Below are positions 50,418-59,292 of a stretch of DNA of 64,000 nt, one piece after another (within the stretch, counting starts at the first letter, position 1; each line of letters starts with the position of its first letter). The translations under genes and the position numbers were made by a program. The notes beneath the pieces were generated by a model. The model was not told the DNA's origin, ran no database searches, and saw only the letters and a program-made list of their open reading frames with translations. The stretch comes from Pseudonocardia sp. SCN 73-27 (GTDB taxonomy: Bacteria > Actinomycetota > Actinomycetes > Mycobacteriales > Pseudonocardiaceae), in assembly GCA_001725415.1 (NCBI GenBank), contig MEGH01000012.1:56841-120840 (forward strand), given 5' to 3'.

Positions 50418-51113
50418 TCAGGTCGGGACCTCGCCCGTCCCGACCACGTCGGCGGCGACGTCGCGGAGCTTGCGGTTGGCGTGCTGGCTCGCCTCGCGCA
50501 GCGCGGTGAACGCGGCGTCCTGCGTCCATCCGTGCCGGGCCATCAGTACCCCGATGGCCGTGCCGATCGTGCGGCTGGACGCCAGCGCCTCGGTCAGCTG
50601 GTCGGCGCGGGCCCGGGTCGCGACGGCGGCCAGTGCGAGGCAGGCCGCCGCGGCGGCGGCGGCCACGGCGTCGCGGTCCGGGACGGGTACGCCCAGGTAG
50701 ACGTTCAGGCTCGCCGGGGTCCCGTCGCGCAGCGGCTGGCTCAGCACCCCGCCGACCGCGGGTTCCCCGGCGATCCGGCTACGGAACCGGGGCCACCGCG
50801 CGTCGGCCGCGCCGTCGGCGAGATCGAGGACGACGAGCTCGTCGCCGGTCATGGCGTGCAGGCAGGGTCCCTCACCGGTGTCGTACTGCATGCGGTCGGC
50901 GCGGTCGGCCAGGGCGTCGGTGCTGACGGCGGTGACGGGGCTACGGCCGGAGCAGCGCGTGAGGCTCACCGACACCACCCCGGGCACGTGGTCGCGCAGG
51001 AGGCCGACGACGGCGGCCTCCGAACGCACACGGTCGAACGGGCCGGGCGCGGTGAGCAGCGTGGTGAGGTCGTGGAGTCGCGCGGCGAGGCCGGCCGCCG
51101 GGAGTGTGGTCAT
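50418..51113 (-). CDS. GAF-ANTAR domain regulator
   Basis: A 231-residue protein. The GAF domain spans about 15-165 (YDTGEGPCLHAMTGDELVVL) and a C-terminal ANTAR domain about 172-227 (IGTAIGVLMARHGWTQDAAF, ALREASQHANRKLRDVAADV). ANTAR domains bind paired hairpins in nascent RNA to prevent termination, so this acts as a transcription antiterminator responding to a GAF ligand or redox signal. It is divergent from a second GAF-ANTAR gene. Confidence 0.87.
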   Translation of the reverse strand: MTTLPAAGLAARLHDLTTLLTAPGPFDRVRSEAAVVGLLRDHVPGVVSVSLTRCSGRSPVTAVSTDALADRADRMQYDTGEGPCLHAMTGDELVVLDLADGAADARWPRFRSRIAGEPAVGGVLSQPLRDGTPASLNVYLGVPVPDRDAVAAAAAAACLALAAVATRARADQLTEALASSRTIGTAIGVLMARHGWTQDAAFTALREASQHANRKLRDVAADVVGTGEVPT

Positions 51114-51375
51114 TTCTGGTCGCCGTTCGGGTATGCGGGGGCCGGACGACCGGAGGAGACGGTCGGTACCGGTTGCCGCGGACACAGGGCGACGAGGGCG
51201 AGGGCCGCTGGGGCCCGTCGGGGAGAAGTTTAGGCGACCCCGTCGGGGGGTGCGCACCGGCCACGGGGGAGGGTGGCCCGGCGCCGTCCGTGCATGTCGG
51301 GCGGCCGGTCCGGGCATACAGGGCCCGTAGGGGCCGCCCGCCCACCGCAGCGACACCTCCAGGAGATCTGCACCG

Positions 51376-52077
51376 ATGGCGAACATCGACGTCGACCAGC
51401 TCACGGCGAGCCTGCGAGGGCTCGAACCGGCAGACGACGCCGACCTCGCCGGCGCCCTCGACGCCGTCGTCGAGGCCTGCGTGGACCTGTTCGGGGTGAC
51501 GGGCGCGGGACTGATGGTGGCCGACGAGCAGGACTCGCTGCGCTACGCGGCGGCGACCGACGGCCCGGGCCGCGTCCTCGAGGAGGTGCAGACGGAGACG
51601 GGGCAGGGGCCCTGCGTCGACACGTTCGTCCACGGGCGGCCCGTCGAGACGACCGACCTCGCGACGGAGCAGCGTTGGCCCGCGAGCAGGCAGGTCCTCG
51701 TCGAGCACGACGTGTACTCGGTGCTGGGGGTTCCGGTCCGGCTGGGCGGGGTCACCGTCGGCTCGCTCGACGTCTACCGCGACCGGCCGCACGAGTGGGA
51801 CGACTCGGAACGCTCGGCGCTCGTCGGCTACTCCGGGGCGCTGGAGACGACCCTGCGGTCGCTGCTGGCAGCCCGCCGGTCCGACGAGCTCGCCCGGCAG
51901 CTGCAGTACGCGCTCGACTATCGCGTCGTGATCGAGCGGGCCGTCGGCTACCTGATGGCGGCCCGGCGCACCGACGCGGTCACGGCCTTCGACCTGTTGC
52001 GCCGCACCGCCCGCAACCGCAGGCGCAAGGTCGCCGACGTGGCCCGGGACCTGCTCGACAGCGGGTCACTGCCCTGA
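51376..52077 (+). CDS. GAF-ANTAR domain regulator
   Basis: A 233-residue protein. The GAF domain (about 20-165) has ETGQGPCVDTFVHGRPVETT and VLGVPVRLGGVTVGSLDVYR, and the ANTAR domain (about 175-230) has VVIERAVGYLMAARRTDAVT and RRKVADVARDLLD. It has the same architecture as its divergent neighbour but is only moderately similar. ATG 51376 follows AGGAG. It is probably an RNA-binding antiterminator. Confidence 0.87.
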   Translation: MANIDVDQLTASLRGLEPADDADLAGALDAVVEACVDLFGVTGAGLMVADEQDSLRYAAATDGPGRVLEEVQTETGQGPCVDTFVHGRPVETTDLATEQRWPASRQVLVEHDVYSVLGVPVRLGGVTVGSLDVYRDRPHEWDDSERSALVGYSGALETTLRSLLAARRSDELARQLQYALDYRVVIERAVGYLMAARRTDAVTAFDLLRRTARNRRRKVADVARDLLDSGSLP

Positions 52078-52114
52078 GCGGGGGTAACGCCGCGGCGCCC
52101 GGGTAGCCGCGGCC

Positions 52115-53122
52115 ATGACCTCCTTCGGCTACACCCTGATGACCGAGCAGCGCGGCCCGCGCGAGCTCGTCGCCGACGCCGTCGCCGCCGAGCGGGCCGG
52201 CTTCGACTTCGAGGTGATGAGCGACCACTACTTCCCGTGGCTCGACGAGATGGGTCACGCCCCGTACGCGTGGAGCGTCCTCGGCGCCGTCGCCACCGCG
52301 ACCGAGCAGGTCCCGCTCATGACGTACGTGACCTGCCCGATCATGCGCTACCACCCGGCCGTCGTCGCGCAGAAGGCTGCGACGGTCTCACTGCTCTCCG
52401 GTGGTCGGTTCACCCTCGGGCTGGGGTCGGGGGAGAACCTCAACGAGCACGTCGTCGGCCGGGGCTGGCCCGCCGCCGACGTGCGCCAGGAGATGCTCGA
52501 CGAGGCAGTCGCGATCATCCGCGACCTGTTCGACGGCGGCTACGTGACCCGCGAGGGCAGGCACTTCCGGGTCGACTCGGCGAAGCTGTGGGACCACCCC
52601 GCCGAGGGGGTGCCGATCGCCGTCGCGGTGTCGGGGGAGCAGTCGGTGCAGCGCTGGGCGCCGGTGGCCGACGCGATGATCGCCGTGCAGCCGGAGGCCG
52701 AACTGGTGCGCGGCTGGGACGACGCCGCCGGTGCGGACCTGCCCAAGATCGGTCAGCAGCCCGTCAGCTGGGGCCCGGACGTCGACGCGGCGACCGACCG
52801 CGCACACGCCCTGTTCCGCTGGTTCGGCGGTGGCTGGAAGGTCAACGCCGAGCTGCCGGGGACGGCGGGGTTCGCGGCGGCGTCGCAGTTCGTGCGGCGT
52901 GAGGACGTCGCCGGTGCGATCCCGTGCGGACCCGACGTCGACGGGGTCGTGGAGGCGGTGCGCCCGTTCGTCGAGGCCGGGTTCACCCACGTCGCGCTCG
53001 TCGAGGTGGGCGGGGAGATGCAGCCCGACTTCTGCGAGTTCGCCCGCACCCGGCTGCTCCCCGCGCTGCGTGAGGAGTTCGGGAAGGCCGAGCAACCGGG
53101 CATCGCCGTGCGGCGACGTTGA
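52115..53122 (+). CDS. F420-dependent LLM-class oxidoreductase (TIGR03557-like)
   Basis: The 335-residue TIM-barrel enzyme of the luciferase-like family has an N-terminal FGYTLMTEQRGP, FEVMSDHYFPWLDEMGHAPY (about 30-49), LMTYVTCPIMRYHPAVVAQK and GLGSGENLNEHVVGRGWPAA (about 108-127). This is the pattern of the TIGR03557 group, related to F420-dependent glucose-6-phosphate dehydrogenase. The cofactor is probably F420 and the substrate unknown. It is 37 bp after the GAF-ANTAR gene and is followed by a strong terminator. Confidence 0.85.
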   Translation: MTSFGYTLMTEQRGPRELVADAVAAERAGFDFEVMSDHYFPWLDEMGHAPYAWSVLGAVATATEQVPLMTYVTCPIMRYHPAVVAQKAATVSLLSGGRFTLGLGSGENLNEHVVGRGWPAADVRQEMLDEAVAIIRDLFDGGYVTREGRHFRVDSAKLWDHPAEGVPIAVAVSGEQSVQRWAPVADAMIAVQPEAELVRGWDDAAGADLPKIGQQPVSWGPDVDAATDRAHALFRWFGGGWKVNAELPGTAGFAAASQFVRREDVAGAIPCGPDVDGVVEAVRPFVEAGFTHVALVEVGGEMQPDFCEFARTRLLPALREEFGKAEQPGIAVRRR

Positions 53123-53133
53123 CCCGGGGTGGT

Positions 53134-53163
53134 GCGCGGGGGCCGTGGGCCCGGCCCCCGCGC
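53134..53163. terminator. Strong terminator between convergent genes
   Basis: A perfect 11-bp stem GCGCGGGGGCC / GGCCCCCGCGC with an 8-nt loop lies 11 bp after the LLM oxidoreductase stop. Confidence 0.7.
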
Positions 53164-53243
53164 GGGGAAGGTGCCGGCTCGAAGGGGAGGTCGTTGCCGA
53201 CACCGGGATCGGATCGGCCGCCTCCTACCCGTCCGCGCGCGGT

Positions 53244-54083
53244 TCACACCTGTGTGACGGCAACCTTCTCCCAGTCGTCGGTGACGGGGTCGTGGCGGAC
53301 GAGGCCCGCCGCCGCGAACGCCCCCAGCCAGCCCGTCATCGGCCATCGGCCCCACCGCCTGCGGAAGAGCGCGCCGTTGCGCAGGATGTCGTCGAGGTGC
53401 TCGACGGGCGGGTCGCTCACGGGATGGTGCTGGTGGAAGGCCGTGGCGCCGCCGACCCAGCGCAGCCCGACCCCGGCCGCGGCGGCCGCGTACCCGAAGT
53501 CGGTGTCCTCGCCGCCGTAGCCGCGGTAGCCCTCGTGGAACCCGCCGAGGCGGATCCACGCCGGCGTCGTCACCGCGAACGACAGCGACCAGAACAGGTC
53601 GTGGTCGTCGGTGTCGACACAGGTGCCGTCGGCGGGGGCGGGCCGGGCCGGGTGCGGCGCGGCGCTCGTGGCCAGCGCGTCGGCCCGGTAGCCGCCCTCG
53701 GGCGGCGGCGGCAGGTACGCGACGGGCCCGCACAGCAGCCGCTCGCCGCCGCCGGCGGCGGCCTCGCGGTAGCGACGGAACAGTGCCGGGCCGGGGATGC
53801 AATCGACGTCGAGGAACACCAGCAGCTCGGCGCCCCGGGCGATCGCGGCGGCGGCGCCGACGTTGCGCGCGTGCGCGACCGGCAGCCCGGTGCCGTCGGA
53901 GCGCACGGCCACGGTACGGCTGTCGGGCAGCGGGCAGCCGGCCACGATCGTCGCGATCACGGGGTCGTCGACGGCGACGACGACCCGGGTCGCGGGTGGC
54001 TCCTCGACGTCGGCGAGCCCGGCCTGCTGGCGGCGCAGGTGCCCGTGCCGGCCGTGCGCCACGGTGATCAGGCCGACGTGCAC
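53244..54083 (-). CDS. Family 2-type glycosyltransferase (galactosyltransferase C-terminal type)
   Basis: A 279-residue GT-A enzyme. It has VAHARNVGAAAAIARGAELL and LVFLDVDCIPGPALFRRYRE with a DxD metal site (about 95-110), and GGFHEGYRGYGGEDTDFGYA (about 190), the acceptor ED motif of Glyco_transf_7C proteins. GTG 54083 with AGGA is used. It overlaps the preceding GT gene by 16 bp. It is last of a four-gene glycosyltransferase operon. Confidence 0.83.
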   Translation of the reverse strand: MHVGLITVAHGRHGHLRRQQAGLADVEEPPATRVVVAVDDPVIATIVAGCPLPDSRTVAVRSDGTGLPVAHARNVGAAAAIARGAELLVFLDVDCIPGPALFRRYREAAAGGGERLLCGPVAYLPPPPEGGYRADALATSAAPHPARPAPADGTCVDTDDHDLFWSLSFAVTTPAWIRLGGFHEGYRGYGGEDTDFGYAAAAAGVGLRWVGGATAFHQHHPVSDPPVEHLDDILRNGALFRRRWGRWPMTGWLGAFAAAGLVRHDPVTDDWEKVAVTQV

Positions 54084-55108
54084 GTCGACCCGTCCTGGGC
54101 GAGCTCCCGGATCAGGCCGGCGGCCGCGATGGCCGCCCCGCCCGGGCACCACAACCGCCACCGGTCGCCGTCGTCGGCGGTCGCGTCGTCGAGCAGCGTC
54201 GGCCACACCGCCGCGTCGGGCCACCGTGGGCAGACCGTGGCCAGCCCGGCCGCCGCGATCGCCGACGACGCCGCGAACTGCTCGTCGTGCGGACGTCGCT
54301 GGGGGACGACGATCGCGGGCCTGCGCGCGGCCGCGACCTCCGCCAGCGCGTTCTGGCCCGCGTGGGTGACGATGACGTCGGCGCCGCGCAGCAGCGGCCA
54401 CGGATCGGGGAACCAGCCGTTGCCGCCGCCGAGGACGGTCCAGTTCCAGCCCGGTGTGGCACGGACGGCCGCCGCGAGGTCCTCGTCGGAGACGTCGCGT
54501 CCGCCGGCCCCGAGGAGCACGACGACACTGCGCCGCCGGGTCCGCGCGGCGGCCACCTCGGCCGGCTCGACCGCGGTGGGGACGCCGATCCGGTCGTCGT
54601 AGCGCGACAACGCGCCCACGAACCGGGTCTTCGCCGTCCACGCCGTCGGCCACGGCGGGTCGAGGACCTCTCGCGGCCAGCACGCGAGCAGCGCGTCGGC
54701 GGCGTCGTAGGCGGCGCGATGGGGCCGGTCGGTCCGGTCACCGGCCATCGCGACGACGAGGACGGGTACCCCGAGCAGCCGGCACAGCAGCGTCACCTCG
54801 ACCGACACGTCGACGACGACGAGCCGCGGTGCCGTCCGTCCGATCCACTCCGCGATCGTGGCCATCCGGCCCCGCAGCCCTGGGTCGTGGCGCGGTGCCC
54901 AGTGCAGGACGCCGCCCGCGGTCGGGTCCTGCGGCCGCAGCGCCTCGTCGTCGCGGGGCAGCTCGACCCAGCCGAGCGCGGCGGCCGAGCCGTCGTCGGG
55001 CCGGGGGACGGTGCTCAGTACCGTGGCGGGCCCGCCGTAGGCGGCGAGGATCCCCAGCGCCCTCGTGAGATGCCCACGGCCCTGGTGGTGGACGTAGTAG
55101 CCGATCAT
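54068..55108 (-). CDS. GT-B glycosyltransferase (MurG/GT28-like)
   Basis: A 346-residue protein. It opens MIGYYVHHQGRGHLTRALGI, the HxGrGHxxR start of GT28-like proteins, and near residue 270 has VTHAGQNALAEVAAARRPAI with the nucleotide-diphosphate-binding HAGxN loop, then VVPQRRPHDEQ. It would glycosylate a lipid or secondary metabolite. The ATG overlaps the upstream stop (ATGA). Confidence 0.83.
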   Translation of the reverse strand: MIGYYVHHQGRGHLTRALGILAAYGGPATVLSTVPRPDDGSAAALGWVELPRDDEALRPQDPTAGGVLHWAPRHDPGLRGRMATIAEWIGRTAPRLVVVDVSVEVTLLCRLLGVPVLVVAMAGDRTDRPHRAAYDAADALLACWPREVLDPPWPTAWTAKTRFVGALSRYDDRIGVPTAVEPAEVAAARTRRRSVVVLLGAGGRDVSDEDLAAAVRATPGWNWTVLGGGNGWFPDPWPLLRGADVIVTHAGQNALAEVAAARRPAIVVPQRRPHDEQFAASSAIAAAGLATVCPRWPDAAVWPTLLDDATADDGDRWRLWCPGGAAIAAAGLIRELAQDGSTCTSA

Positions 55109-56166
55109 GCCGCGATCCGGCGGTACAGCGCCTCGTACTGGTCGACCATGCGGCGGTGGCTCCACCGCAGCTCCGCCCGGCGGCGTGCGGCGCTGCGCGA
55201 CAGCTGTTCCACCGCCGGGATGACGGCGGCGAGCGCGTCGGTGTCGCCCGCGGGCACCAGCCGTCCGCAGCTGTCGTCGACGATCTCGGGCAGCGCACCC
55301 ACCGCGAACCCGGCGACGGGCGTGCCGCACGCCAGCGCTTCGGCGACGACGAGCCCGTACGGCTCCTCCCAGCTCGGCGTCACCAGCATCGCCGCGGCCC
55401 GGGCCACCAGCCGGGTGAGCGCGGGATGGGGCAGGTGGCCGACGTGGCGGACGGTGCCGCCCAGCAGCGGCGCCACCGCCTCGGCGAAGTACCCGGGATC
55501 GCTCACCGGACCCGCGAGCAGCAACGGCCGGTCGGCCGCCCGCGCGGCACGGATCGCCAGGTGGGCGCCCTTCTCGGGGACGATGCGTCCCGCCCACACC
55601 AGCGGGCCACCGCCCGGCCCGTGCGGACGTGCCTCCACGTCGACACCGTTGTGGATCACGGTGATGCCGTCCGCGACGTGCCGCCACGCTCCTGCGGTGT
55701 GGCTGCTCACCGCGGTGAGTACGCCGTGCCGGCCGCCCGCGGTGACGACCGCGGACTCCAGCCACGGCGTCGGCGGCGTGTGCAGGGTCGTGACCAGCGG
55801 GACGGGCAACGTGCGCGCCATCGCGACCGGGAGATGGTGGAGGCTGTTGTTGTGGACGACGTCGAACTCGTCGCCGCGGGCCAGCCTCAGCATGAGGTCG
55901 AGGTAGGCGTGGTGCTCGGCCATGAACCGCGCCGGGGGCATGGACACGTCACCGCGGGCGACGTCGCTGATCGCCAGGACCGGCATCTCCTCGACCCGCG
56001 CGCCGGGCACGACGTCGGACCCCGGCGCGGCGAACACCGTGACGTCGTGGCCCCGGGCGGTCAGCTCGCGGGCGAGCAGGGCGGTGTGCGCCTCGAGGCC
56101 GCCGGCGAACGGTTCGGCGATCGGAAAGTTCGACGAGGCGATCAGCGCGATCCGCAGCGGCGTCAT
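55105..56166 (-). CDS. Family 4 glycosyltransferase
   Basis: A 353-residue GT-B enzyme: IASSNFPIAEPFAGGLEAHT at the start (loop binding phosphates), HNGVDVEARPHGPGGGP, VWAGRIVPEKGAHLAIRAAR (about 195) and VTPSWEEPYGLVVAEALACG (about 278-297) with the E-x7-E pair. It has a retaining mechanism. It overlaps both neighbours by four bases, so all four GT genes are translationally linked. Confidence 0.87.
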   Translation of the reverse strand: MTPLRIALIASSNFPIAEPFAGGLEAHTALLARELTARGHDVTVFAAPGSDVVPGARVEEMPVLAISDVARGDVSMPPARFMAEHHAYLDLMLRLARGDEFDVVHNNSLHHLPVAMARTLPVPLVTTLHTPPTPWLESAVVTAGGRHGVLTAVSSHTAGAWRHVADGITVIHNGVDVEARPHGPGGGPLVWAGRIVPEKGAHLAIRAARAADRPLLLAGPVSDPGYFAEAVAPLLGGTVRHVGHLPHPALTRLVARAAAMLVTPSWEEPYGLVVAEALACGTPVAGFAVGALPEIVDDSCGRLVPAGDTDALAAVIPAVEQLSRSAARRRAELRWSHRRMVDQYEALYRRIAA

Positions 56167-57278
56167 CCGCGCACCCGGTCGAGCGCCCGGCGGTAGATGC
56201 GCTCGTGCTCGCGGGCGAGCGCGAGCCGCTCGGCCGTGCGCCGGTTCCGGCCCGGCCGTGCGGGCGGCGCCGCCCGGCAGGCCGTCACGACGGCGTCGGC
56301 CAGCGACGCTGCGTCGACGCCGTCGACCTCGTTGTTGCCGTAGGTCGGGCACGGGTGCTGGTCGCGGTAGTAGCCGCAGTCCGGGGCGACGACGGCTGTC
56401 CCGAGGTCGTGGCAGGCCTCCGCCCAGCCCGAGTGCGTACCGAACCGGTAGGGCAGCACCGACACGTCGATCTCGTCGCGCAGGTAGGTGAACAGCTCCT
56501 CGTCGGAGAAGAGGTCGTGGACCTCCAGCCGCAGCAGCCCGTCGCGCTCCGCCTGCCGCAGCCGGCTCGCGACCTCGGCGTCGTGGTTCTCCCCGCCCGG
56601 GTCCATGACGTCACGGTGCACGTCGACGCGCAGCACGACGTCGTCGCACCCGGCGACCGCGGCGGCCACCGTGTCGACCACGGGCAGCGGATCGACGTTG
56701 GCGCGCAAGCTCTTCAGGTGGATGCCGACGACCGTACCGGCACGCGCGGCCCGCGGCGCGTCGATCGACGGAAGGTCGACGACGTGCGGGTGCGGCAGCA
56801 CGGTGGCCTCCCGGCCCCAGCGCCGTGCGATCTCGTCCGCGGCGCCGCGGGTCAGCGTCACGAGCTCGTCGGCGGCCGGGATCAGCACGTCGAGATGGCG
56901 GTCGTGCTCGTTGCGGCGGGGATGGTGCGGGTTGCGGAGATCGTGGACTGTCTGCACCAGCGGGATGCCGTTGCGGCGCAACGTGTCGACCAGCGCACGG
57001 AGGTCCTCGACCGGTTGGGCGTCGAAGCCGAAGTGGAGGTGGAACACGTCGAAGGACCGGTGGTTGTCCGCAACCCAGGCCGGGTCGATCATCCGCGGCG
57101 GCCACCAGACCGACGGGTCGCTCGGGGCCGGGACGGGACGCGGGTCGGGGAGACGGTCGACCCGGTCGCGCTCGACGGGATCGGAGAGGTGGCGCACGTA
57201 GGCGTGACCCTCGGGCACCGATGCGACGGTGACGACGCCGTCGCGCGGAGGTTTCCGGGCCAGCACGGGGCCGGTCAT
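56163..57278 (-). CDS. GT-B glycosyltransferase, first gene of the GT operon
   Basis: A 371-residue protein: FDVFHLHFGFDAQPVEDLRA (about 80) and VQTVHDLRNPHHPRRNEHDR, then EIDVSVLPYRFGTHSGWAEA and GTAVVAPDCGYYRDQ in the donor half. It fits GT4-like folding but lacks a textbook EPFG motif. ATG 57278 has no ribosome site. A SigB/SigF-type promoter sits 58 nt upstream. The product of the operon may be a glycolipid or osmolyte made under stress. Confidence 0.75.
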   Translation of the reverse strand: MTGPVLARKPPRDGVVTVASVPEGHAYVRHLSDPVERDRVDRLPDPRPVPAPSDPSVWWPPRMIDPAWVADNHRSFDVFHLHFGFDAQPVEDLRALVDTLRRNGIPLVQTVHDLRNPHHPRRNEHDRHLDVLIPAADELVTLTRGAADEIARRWGREATVLPHPHVVDLPSIDAPRAARAGTVVGIHLKSLRANVDPLPVVDTVAAAVAGCDDVVLRVDVHRDVMDPGGENHDAEVASRLRQAERDGLLRLEVHDLFSDEELFTYLRDEIDVSVLPYRFGTHSGWAEACHDLGTAVVAPDCGYYRDQHPCPTYGNNEVDGVDAASLADAVVTACRAAPPARPGRNRRTAERLALAREHERIYRRALDRVRG

Positions 57279-57335
57279 GGTGTACGGGTCGCGCGGACGC
57301 GGCCGGTGATCGAGGTGGGGGTCACGGCGCGGGCG

Positions 57336-57362
57336 ATACCCAGGGCCCGGCCCGGGGAAACC
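57336..57362 (-). promoter_or_regulatory. SigB/SigF-type promoter of the glycosyltransferase operon
   Basis: On the minus strand GGTTT (57362-57358), 16 nt, GGGTAT (57341-57336). This matches the mycobacterial SigF consensus GGWWT-N16-17-GGGTAY without a mismatch. It lies 58 nt before ATG 57278. Confidence 0.65.
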
Positions 57363-57490
57363 GTACCGGGCCGATCGACTGGGCCCGCGTGGCCCGTTTC
57401 TCGTGCGGGGGTTGAACGGCACCGCAACGGGCTAAGCAGGGTCCTGGGGCGGCCGGGGCGCCCTGCGTCGGGGGACGGGGAGGCGATCGG

Positions 57491-57910
57491 ATGGACGCGC
57501 AGCTGTGCCTGGGGGTGGACGCGCAGCCGGCGGAGCTCGGTCTGGTACGTCGTGCGGTGCGGACGTGGCTCGCCGCCCAGGCGTGGCCGTCGTCGGCGGC
57601 CGACGCGCTCGTCTTCGCGGTGGTGGAGGCGTTCGGCAACAGCGTGGAGCATGCCTACCGGGGCCTCGACACGGGCCGGGTGCACATCGACCTGGCCGTG
57701 GAGCCGGCGGGTTCGGGACGGCGTCGGGCGACCGCCGTCGTCACCGACACAGGGCGGTGGCGGGACGGAGCCCACTGCACGGAGGGCCGCGGCAACGGGC
57801 TCGCGCTGATCCGGTCGATCGCCCGCGGGCTGACCGTGACGACGGACGCGGCGGGGACCCGTGTCACCGTGTGGACCGACGACGAGGACGTGCTGTCCGT
57901 GGAGGGCTGA
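57491..57910 (+). CDS. RsbW-like anti-sigma factor / serine kinase
   Basis: A 139-residue HATPase (GHKL) protein: N-box VVEAFGNSVEHAYRG (about 43-57), VTDTGRWRDG and GRGNGLALIRSIARGLTVTT as the ATP lid. This type binds SigB/SigF-family sigma factors and phosphorylates antagonists. It precedes the sigma gene on the same strand by 194 bp, so it is its probable antagonist. GGGGAGG stands 5 nt before the ATG. Confidence 0.83.
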   Translation: MDAQLCLGVDAQPAELGLVRRAVRTWLAAQAWPSSAADALVFAVVEAFGNSVEHAYRGLDTGRVHIDLAVEPAGSGRRRATAVVTDTGRWRDGAHCTEGRGNGLALIRSIARGLTVTTDAAGTRVTVWTDDEDVLSVEG

Positions 57911-57954
57911 TCCGGCCTGTCCTTGCAGGTCGGAGGCCCATTTTGTCGCATCGT

Positions 57955-57979
57955 GGTTGACGACGGCCGAGCCGGGTAC
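57955..57979 (+). promoter_or_regulatory. SigB/SigF-type promoter upstream of the sigma gene
   Basis: GGTT (57955-57958), 15 nt, GGGTAC (57974-57979) matches GNNT-N14-16-GGGTAY. It is about 125 nt before GTG 58105, indicating that the sigma factor reads its own gene. Confidence 0.6.
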
Positions 57980-58056
57980 CCAAACCTGTTACGAGCCGCT
58001 GTCGTCGCGGCCGTCACGACGACCGGGTCGCGGCGCGTCAGCCCGATTCCAGACCC

Positions 58057-58077
58057 CGGGGTACAGCCAGTTGCCTC
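58057..58077 (+). promoter_or_regulatory. Shared leader element before the sigma gene (twin at 61499)
   Basis: GGGGTACAGCCAG(T/C)TGCC occurs here and at 61499-61519 with a single difference over 21 bp (flanked by C and followed by TC). Both copies lie 22-28 nt before an AGGAGG-type ribosome site and start codon. The GGGTAC core looks like a SigF -10 box, but no convincing -35 stands at the right distance. It could be a promoter of another kind or an RNA or protein site. Confidence 0.5.
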
Positions 58078-58104
58078 CCGACCGCTCTCAGCGAGGAGGA
58101 ACAC

Positions 58105-59001
58105 GTGTACCCAGCCACCACGTCGGTCCCGGAACAGCGTCGTCCGCGGGCCGCACCCGTCGAGGACGGGCGGGACGCCACCGGCGCAACGGTCGGGACG
58201 CATCCCGGTCCGAGCGAGTACGCCGACCAGATGCCGTTGCTGCACCGGTACGCGGAGCTCGACGAGAACGATCCGGAACGGGCCGAGCTGCGGTCCCGCC
58301 TGGTCCTCGCCTTCCTGCCGGTGGTCGAGCACCTCGCGCGACGCCATGGTCACGGGTACCGCGTGGCCAGCCACGACGATCTCGTGCAGACCGGAACCGT
58401 CGGTCTGATCACCGCGATCGACCGATGGGATCCTGCGCGGGCGAAGGGTGAGTTCCTCGGATACCTGATCCCGTGCGTGCGCGGTGAGATCCTGCGCTAC
58501 TTCCGTGACCGGACGTGGTCGATGCGGGTCCCGCGCAGGTTGAAGGAGCTCGGCGTCTCGATCGGGAAGGCGTCCGGCCCCTTGGCGCAGCAGCTCGGCC
58601 GCGCACCCCGGCCCAGCGAGCTGGCGGCCTACCTCCAGGTCGACCGCGAAGAGGTCATCGAGGCACTCGCGGCTGCCGCCGACCGGCACGCCGCACCGCT
58701 GTACCCCGTCGACGACGAGGATTCGGGGGAGGAGCGCGTCGGCACCGTCGAGAAGGCCTACGAGCAGGTCGAGTACGAGCTCGCGCTCCGGCCGCTGATC
58801 GACGAGCTGCCCGAGCGCGAGCGGCGCATCCTGCGGCTGCGGTTCTTCGAGGACCAGTCGCAGTCGCGGATCGCGGCGCAGGTGGGAGTGTCCCAGATGC
58901 ACGTGTCGCGGCTGCTCACACGCACCCTGCGCCGGCTGCGGGAGGGGCTCACCGCAGACGACCCGTCGGCAGCGCGAGCCGCGAAGAGTGCGCGCGGCTG
59001 A
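58105..59001 (+). CDS. SigB/SigF/SigG-family RNA polymerase sigma factor
   Basis: A 298-residue group 3 sigma factor. Region 2 (about 70-140) has LVLAFLPVVEHLARRHGHGY, HDDLVQTGTVGLITAIDRWD and PCVRGEILRYFRDRTWSMRV. Region 3 is near 150-215. Region 4 has LPERERRILRLRFFEDQSQS and IAAQVGVSQMHVSRLLTRTL. The first 40 residues are a variable tail. GTG 58105 has GAGGAGG. With the RsbW-like gene upstream and consensus promoters nearby it is a general stress or development sigma factor. Confidence 0.92.
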   Translation: MYPATTSVPEQRRPRAAPVEDGRDATGATVGTHPGPSEYADQMPLLHRYAELDENDPERAELRSRLVLAFLPVVEHLARRHGHGYRVASHDDLVQTGTVGLITAIDRWDPARAKGEFLGYLIPCVRGEILRYFRDRTWSMRVPRRLKELGVSIGKASGPLAQQLGRAPRPSELAAYLQVDREEVIEALAAAADRHAAPLYPVDDEDSGEERVGTVEKAYEQVEYELALRPLIDELPERERRILRLRFFEDQSQSRIAAQVGVSQMHVSRLLTRTLRRLREGLTADDPSAARAAKSARG

Positions 59002-59071
59002 ACGGGAGCGGGGACGGTCGCGCGACCCCCGCATCCGGTCCGGCTACGGCGCGGCCGGCCCCCTGCCGCGG

Positions 59072-59242
59072 CTACTTCTCGGCCGCGACGGCGTCGGAGC
59101 CGTCCGCCCGGGTGTCGACGTCGGCGGCCGCGGCCACGTCCGCCTGCTCCTGTTCGGGGCGTGACGACCGGGCGAACGAGCCGGGCCGTGCGGCGGGCGA
59201 CGCAGGGCGCCACAGCCTCAGGTCACAGTTGTCGATGCTCAC
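59072..59242 (-). CDS. Small hypothetical protein behind a SigF-type promoter
   Basis: A 56-residue protein starting SIDNCDLRLWRPASPAARPG after the GTG and ending with an acidic, Ala-rich tail (RADGSDAVAAEK). No family known. Support is a good GAGGAG 8 nt before GTG 59242 and a near-perfect SigF-type promoter 50 nt further up. It has no membrane segment. A longer open frame continues upstream but runs through the promoter. Confidence 0.5.
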   Translation of the reverse strand: MSIDNCDLRLWRPASPAARPGSFARSSRPEQEQADVAAAADVDTRADGSDAVAAEK

Positions 59243-59292
59243 GTGTCGGTCTCCTCGCCCTGGCCGGCTGGCCTCCCGGTCACGTCGATCGG

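Noticed and set aside
51108-51134. SigF-type promoter (GGTCA-N16-GGGTAT) upstream of the plus-strand GAF-ANTAR gene
   Set aside because: The -35 is off at two positions and the site lies about 240 bp from the start, partly inside the divergent gene's first codons.
57410-57434. SigF-type promoter before the RsbW-like gene (GGTT-N15-GGGCTA)
   Set aside because: The -35 and spacing fit, but the -10 has three mismatches to GGGTAY, too weak to list.
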